NCBI GenBank assembly: GCA_036824265.1
Contig: DAITAL010000007.1
Coordinates: forward strand, 1-52,957
Direction of reading: 5' to 3'
DNA length: 52,957 nucleotides
Origin: JAAYZB01 sp937958685
GTDB taxonomy: Bacteria > Bacillota_I > Bacilli_A > Izemoplasmatales > Hujiaoplasmataceae
In this document: positions 48,872-52,957 of the stretch, in pieces
Layout of the letters: every line of letters begins with the position of its first letter
Position numbering within the stretch: position 1 is the first letter of the stretch
Translations under genes and position numbers: made by a program
The notes under the pieces: generated by a model
Seen by the model: the letters and a program-made list of their open reading frames with translations, nothing else
The model's database searches: none
What the model was told of the DNA's origin: nothing

Positions 48872-48924
48872 GTTAAAGGATAGACTAAGCATGCAAGTTG
48901 AAAATATCATAGGAGGTTGTAATC

Positions 48925-51900
48925 TTGGCAACGAAAAAACTCTATCAATCAATGGATGGTAACCAGGCCGCCGCTTATTGCGCGTACGCGTTTTCCGATG
49001 TGGCCGGCATCTATCCGATCACCCCGTCATCACCCATGGCCGAATATGTCGACCAATGGGCTTCAGAAGGCAAGAAGAACTTGTTCGGGATGCCCGTCAA
49101 GGTCGTGGAAATGCAGTCCGAAGCCGGAGCGGCGGGAACCGTCCACGGCTCGCTGATGGCCGGAGCCCTGACGAGCACGTTCACCGCCTCGCAAGGGTTG
49201 CTTCTCAAATTGCCGAACATGTACAAGATCGCCGGCGAACTGCTGCCAGGCGTCATCCATGTCGCCGCCCGCTCGATCGCCGCACACGCGCTGTCGATCT
49301 TCGGCGACCATCAGGACGTCATGGCCGCCCGACCGACGGGCTTTTGCATGATCGCCTCCGGCAGCGTCCAGGAAGCGATGGATCTCGCGGGTGTCGCCCA
49401 CCTGGCGGCGATCAAGACCAGTTTGCCGTTTTTGCACTTCTTCGACGGCTTCCGCACCAGTCACGAAGTCAACAAGATCGAAGTCATCGACTATGCCGAA
49501 TTCGCGAAACTCCTGGACTGGGACAAAGTCAAGGAATTCCGCAACCGCGCCCTGCATTCCGGCAATCCCCTGACCAGGGGCACGGCGCAAAACGATGACG
49601 TCTATTTCCAAGCCAAGGAAGTCCAAGAAAAATACTACACTCCTGTCGCGGATGTCGTCAGCGATTATTTTGCGGCGATATCCAAACTCACGGGCCGTGA
49701 TTACAAACCCTTCACCTATTACGGCGCTGAAGATGCGACCGATATCATCGTCGCGATGGGCTCGGTCACCGAGGCCATCCGCGAAGTAGTCGACTTCAAA
49801 ACCTCGCAAGGCGAGAAGGTCGGCATGATCGCCGTCCATCTCTACCGTCCGTTCTCCGAGAAACACTTCTTCCAAGTCTTGCCAAAGAGCGTCGAACGCA
49901 TCGCCGTCCTGGATCGCACCAAGGAACCGGGATCATTGGGAGAACCTTTGCATCTTGACGTCAAGAGCGTCTTCTACGGCAAGGAGCACCAACCCCTCGT
50001 GATTGGCGGCCGTTACGGGCTTTCGAGCAAAGACACGACGCCTCAACAGATCTTCGCCGTCTACAAGAACCTGACCGGCGAAAAGAAGGACCGGTTCACC
50101 ATCGGCATCGTCGACGATGTCAATTTCACCAGTCTGCCACTCGAAGAGACACCTGATGTGGCTGATAGGGCTACGACCGAACTCCTGTTCTTCGGGCTCG
50201 GTTCCGACGGCACCGTGAGCGCCGTCAAAAACATTTCCAAGATCATCGGCGATTACACCGATCTCTACGGACAAGCCTACGCCTCCTACGACTCGAAGAA
50301 GTCGGGCAGCGTCACCAGGATGCACCTTAGGTTCGGGAAGAACCCGATCCGTTCCACCTATCTCGTCAACGAACCGCACTTCGTCTCCTGCGCCCAGGAG
50401 AGTTATGTCCACCGCTTCGATCTGATCAGAGGCATCCGCAAAGGCGGGATTTTCCTGCTTGCGACCAGCCACGGACAAACCGAGATTGAGGCTTATCTCC
50501 CCAACGACATCAAGAAAGGACTCGCCCGCAAGAACGCGCGGCTGTTCATCATCGATGCTTATAAACTGGCCAAGGAAATCGGCGAAGTCAAATTGGTTTC
50601 GACGATCATGCAATCGGCCTTCTTTGCGCTCAACGAACAGATCATGCCTTATGCAAAAGCCCAGGACGCGATGAAGAACTACGCCAAGAAATCCTTCATG
50701 AGCAAGGGCGATCGCGTCGTCGAGATGAATTTCCAAGCGATCGACAGGGGCGCCGACGGCCTGATCGAGATCAAGGTCGATCCCGAATGGAAAAACCTGC
50801 CGCTCAACACCCACGTCGATGCCAACCGGCCCGACTTTGTGAGAAATGTCGCCGATGTCGTCAACGCGATCCAAGGCTACGACCTGCCCACAAGCGCCTT
50901 CCTCGGCTATGAGGACGGCACGATCCCCAATGGCACCGCCGCCTACGAGAAACGCGGCACCGCCGAGGAAGTCTCGACCTGGATCTCCGAAAACTGCATC
51001 CAGTGCAACCTGTGCTCCTACGCTTGTCCGCATGCCTGCATCCGGCCGATCCTGGCCACCGCCGAGGAAGCTGCCAAAGCACCTGAAGGGACAGTCTGGC
51101 GCGATGCCGTCGGCAGAGGCCTGGAAGGTCTGAAATACCGCATCCAGGTGTCGATCCTCGACTGCACCGGCTGCGCCGTTTGCGTCAATACCTGCCCGGC
51201 CAAGACGAAAGCCCTGCATCTGCGTCCGATCGCCGAACAGATCGAACTCAATCAACATGTCCGGGCGGAATACCTCTACAACAACATCACTCCCAAAGCC
51301 AACCTGATGGAGAAAAACACGGTCAAGAACGTCCAGTTCGAAAAACCGCTGTTCGAATTCTCCGGCGCCTGCGCCGGCTGCGGCGAGACGCCCTACATCA
51401 AATTCGCCACCCAGCTCTTCGGCGAGCGGATGGTCATCGCCAACGCGACCGGCTGCACCTCGATCTACGGCGGATCCTTCCCATCTTCGCCGTACACCAA
51501 GAACAACGATGGCCGCGGACCGGCCTGGGCGAATTCCCTGTTTGAAGACAACGCCGAGTACGGCTTCGGCATGGTCGTGGCGCAGAATGCGATCCGCGAC
51601 CGCATGCAGAATCTGATCATCGCCCGCAAGGGGGAACTCAAGAACACCGACCTCGCCAAACTTTTGCAGGAATGGATCGAAGTCCGTGAGGATGGCGACA
51701 AGACGCTGGCGCTTTTCAAACAGATTCTGCCGCTTCTGGAAAAGGACGCCTCCGCATTTTCTAAGGAACTCATGGAGTTCCGGAATTATTTCGTGAAACA
51801 ATCCAACTGGATCATCGGTGGCGACGGCTGGGCTTATGACATCGGCTACGGCGGGCTCGATCACGTCATCGCCAACAACGAAGACGTGAACATCCTCGTC

Positions 51901-52467
51901 CTCGACACCGAAGTCTACTCCAACACCGGCGGCCAGTCTTCCAAGGCCGCACGCACCGGTTCGATCGCCAAATTCACCGCCGCCGGCAAACCGACGAAGA
52001 AGAAGGATCTCGCCTCGCTCGCGATGACTTACGAGAACGTTTATGTCGCCACGATCAGCCACGGCGCGAACTCGATCCAACTCCTGAAAGCGATGAAGGA
52101 AGCCGAATCCTATCCGGGACCCTCCCTGATCATCGCCTACTCGCCCTGCATCGCCCACGGCATCGCCGGCGGGCTCGGCAACTCCCATCGCCAGGCGAAA
52201 CTCGCGACGGAGTGCGGCTACTGGCCGATCTTCCGCTATGATCCGCGCCTGATCGAACAAGGCAAGAACCCATTCCAACTCGATTCCAAGGAACCCGATT
52301 GGAGCAAGTACAAAGAATACCTGCAAAGCGAGAACCGCTACCAGCAACTCATGCACAACGATCCCCAAGCTGCCGAAAGGCTCTTCGAGATCAATCTCAA
52401 GGACGCCAAGCGCCGCTACCAGATGTACAAACGGTATGCGGCGATGGATTACTCGGAAATCGTCTAA
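48925..52467 (+). CDS. nifJ: Pyruvate:ferredoxin (flavodoxin) oxidoreductase, single-chain
   Basis: The 1180-residue length is that of homodimeric PFOR. Domain I begins 'MDGNQAAAYCAYAFSDVAGIYPITPSSPMAEYVDQW' (split), followed by the gamma and CoA-binding domains. A 2[4Fe-4S] ferredoxin domain has 'CIQCNLCSYACPHAC' (about 690) and 'CTGCAVCVNTCPA' (about 744). The TPP domain carries 'FSGACAGCGETPYIKF' and 'GDGWAYDIGYGGLDHV...NTGGQSSKA'. It converts pyruvate and CoA to acetyl-CoA, CO2 and reduced ferredoxin, the key step of anaerobic fermentation. The start is TTG behind AGGAGGTTG. The flavodoxin at 9.6 kb is a possible electron acceptor. Confidence 0.96.
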   Translation: MATKKLYQSMDGNQAAAYCAYAFSDVAGIYPITPSSPMAEYVDQWASEGKKNLFGMPVKVVEMQSEAGAAGTVHGSLMAGALTSTFTASQGLLLKLPNMYKIAGELLPGVIHVAARSIAAHALSIFGDHQDVMAARPTGFCMIASGSVQEAMDLAGVAHLAAIKTSLPFLHFFDGFRTSHEVNKIEVIDYAEFAKLLDWDKVKEFRNRALHSGNPLTRGTAQNDDVYFQAKEVQEKYYTPVADVVSDYFAAISKLTGRDYKPFTYYGAEDATDIIVAMGSVTEAIREVVDFKTSQGEKVGMIAVHLYRPFSEKHFFQVLPKSVERIAVLDRTKEPGSLGEPLHLDVKSVFYGKEHQPLVIGGRYGLSSKDTTPQQIFAVYKNLTGEKKDRFTIGIVDDVNFTSLPLEETPDVADRATTELLFFGLGSDGTVSAVKNISKIIGDYTDLYGQAYASYDSKKSGSVTRMHLRFGKNPIRSTYLVNEPHFVSCAQESYVHRFDLIRGIRKGGIFLLATSHGQTEIEAYLPNDIKKGLARKNARLFIIDAYKLAKEIGEVKLVSTIMQSAFFALNEQIMPYAKAQDAMKNYAKKSFMSKGDRVVEMNFQAIDRGADGLIEIKVDPEWKNLPLNTHVDANRPDFVRNVADVVNAIQGYDLPTSAFLGYEDGTIPNGTAAYEKRGTAEEVSTWISENCIQCNLCSYACPHACIRPILATAEEAAKAPEGTVWRDAVGRGLEGLKYRIQVSILDCTGCAVCVNTCPAKTKALHLRPIAEQIELNQHVRAEYLYNNITPKANLMEKNTVKNVQFEKPLFEFSGACAGCGETPYIKFATQLFGERMVIANATGCTSIYGGSFPSSPYTKNNDGRGPAWANSLFEDNAEYGFGMVVAQNAIRDRMQNLIIARKGELKNTDLAKLLQEWIEVREDGDKTLALFKQILPLLEKDASAFSKELMEFRNYFVKQSNWIIGGDGWAYDIGYGGLDHVIANNEDVNILVLDTEVYSNTGGQSSKAARTGSIAKFTAAGKPTKKKDLASLAMTYENVYVATISHGANSIQLLKAMKEAESYPGPSLIIAYSPCIAHGIAGGLGNSHRQAKLATECGYWPIFRYDPRLIEQGKNPFQLDSKEPDWSKYKEYLQSENRYQQLMHNDPQAAERLFEINLKDAKRRYQMYKRYAAMDYSEIV

Positions 52468-52474
52468 AAAATAT

Positions 52475-52504
52475 GATGGCACCTGCAAGTGCCATCTTTC
52501 TTTT
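52475..52504 (+). terminator. Terminator after PFOR
   Basis: GATGGCAC (52475-52482) pairs with GTGCCATC (52489-52496), followed by TTTCTTTT. Confidence 0.8.
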
Positions 52505-52557
52505 GTGAAGATTCTGTGATATAATCGTTTCCAGATGCTTACGAAAGAAGAGATACC

Positions 52558-52957
52558 TTGATCAAGATCCTTGAATTTCTCAACGGGCAAATGGAAACGC
52601 CCCATCTTTACGGGTGGTTCCACCTCCTCGCCCTGACAATCGTTGTGACCGGCGCGATCATCGCCGCCGTCAAGATGCGAAAGGTCACAGACAGACAGCT
52701 TCGGCTCATCCTCCTCGTTTTTTCGGGGACGCTGCTCACCTTTGAAGTCTACAAACAACTGATCTTTTCCTACCAGGCCAACTGGGACTACCAGTGGTAC
52801 GCTTTTCCGTTTCATTTCTGTTCGACGCCGATGTATGTCGGATTGGCGGCCGGAATGATGAAAAACACCAGGATCAGGGAAGCGCTCCTGGCATCTTTGG
52901 GGACATACGGTGTGTCCTCCGGAGCGCCGTCCCTGTTTTACTCGAGCACGGCACTCG
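52558..52957 (+). CDS. YwaF/TMEM164-like integral membrane protein (partial, runs off the window)
   Basis: An open frame from TTG 52558 (AAAGAAGAGA upstream) continues past the window end, giving the first 133 residues. The pattern 'LYGWFHLLALTIVVTGAII', 'LLTFEVYKQLIFSY' and 'YQWYAFPFHFCSTPMYVGLAAG' matches YwaF (TIGR02206) proteins, with at least four membrane helices and a conserved His/Cys-containing 'PFHFCSTPMY' element. The eukaryotic relative TMEM164 is a lipid acyltransferase; the bacterial role is unknown. Confidence 0.75.
   Translation, partial: MIKILEFLNGQMETPHLYGWFHLLALTIVVTGAIIAAVKMRKVTDRQLRLILLVFSGTLLTFEVYKQLIFSYQANWDYQWYAFPFHFCSTPMYVGLAAGMMKNTRIREALLASLGTYGVSSGAPSLFYSSTAL

Noticed and set aside
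49933..52815. 960-codon open frame on the minus strand opposite PFOR
   Set aside because: It is antisense to an unmistakable PFOR, has no family resemblance or ribosome site, and is an artefact of G+C-rich codon use.
1..52957. tRNA or rRNA genes, insertion sequences, prophage, replication origin or attachment sites
   Set aside because: I read the intergenic regions for cloverleaf-like, transposase-associated or DnaA-box features and saw none that could be supported.

Overview
This is a gene-dense bacterial chromosome segment of roughly 55-58 % G+C, read with the standard bacterial code: TGA acts as a stop and TGG encodes Trp. The household genes (degV, a PadR regulator, a DUF1146 protein, an IMPACT-family protein, cca, a type I pullulanase, yhaM, walJ/yycJ, PFOR, a YwaF-like protein), the Gram-positive Shine-Dalgarno sequences, TasA/SipW-type secretion and frequent GTG/TTG starts point to the Firmicutes/Bacilli side. 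A G+C-rich, fermentative, anaerobic relative of the 'Tenericutes' orders (Acholeplasma/Izemoplasma-like lineages) is my guess. PFOR and a flavin-modification cluster support anaerobic redox metabolism. I see no rRNA, tRNA, CRISPR, IS element or prophage.

Layout. 1-10.2 kb: housekeeping block with a partial DbpA-like helicase, degV, a padR pair, a Gx-transporter/ApbE/NusG-II cluster for extracytoplasmic flavin redox chemistry, cca, pulA, yhaM and a flavodoxin. 10.2-13.6 kb (minus strand): a 1118-residue membrane-anchored PrsA-like foldase. 13.7-25.3 kb: 'matrix locus 1', a perfect sigma-A-type promoter and a GEMM-I (c-di-GMP-I class) riboswitch with terminator. These are followed by an AWF-type SipW-substrate protein, a 2428-residue beta-helix surface protein and two GGDEF-EAL proteins. 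25.3-38.3 kb: a TetR regulator and a divergent run of thiolase, SDR, divergent KAS III, livHMGFK, CoA-transferase and two alpha/beta hydrolases. I read it tentatively as uptake and catabolism of 3-hydroxybutyrate, its oligomers or another short acyl acid. 38.3-47.9 kb: 'matrix locus 2', a second almost identical promoter/riboswitch/terminator, then a family of secreted proteins with TasA-like features, two SipW-type signal peptidases, a membrane-tethered McrB-like AAA+ ATPase and a partner resembling DUF2357 proteins but ending in a long coiled coil. 47.9 kb-end: walJ/yycJ, PFOR, and a partial YwaF/TMEM164-like membrane protein.

How it works together (inference). Two riboswitches that differ at only two positions in about 75 nt (both changes keep the stem paired) tie loci 24.6 kb apart into one cyclic-dinucleotide regulon. 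Locus 1 makes a giant adhesin, one SipW-type substrate and two EAL-type enzymes/receptors that could feed back on the second messenger. Locus 2 supplies the signal peptidases that locus 1 lacks, more fibre-like substrates, and a membrane AAA+/coiled-coil machine that looks like a repurposed McrB-DUF2357 pair. This c-di-GMP-controlled SipW/AAA+ surface-assembly system is the most interesting thing in the window.
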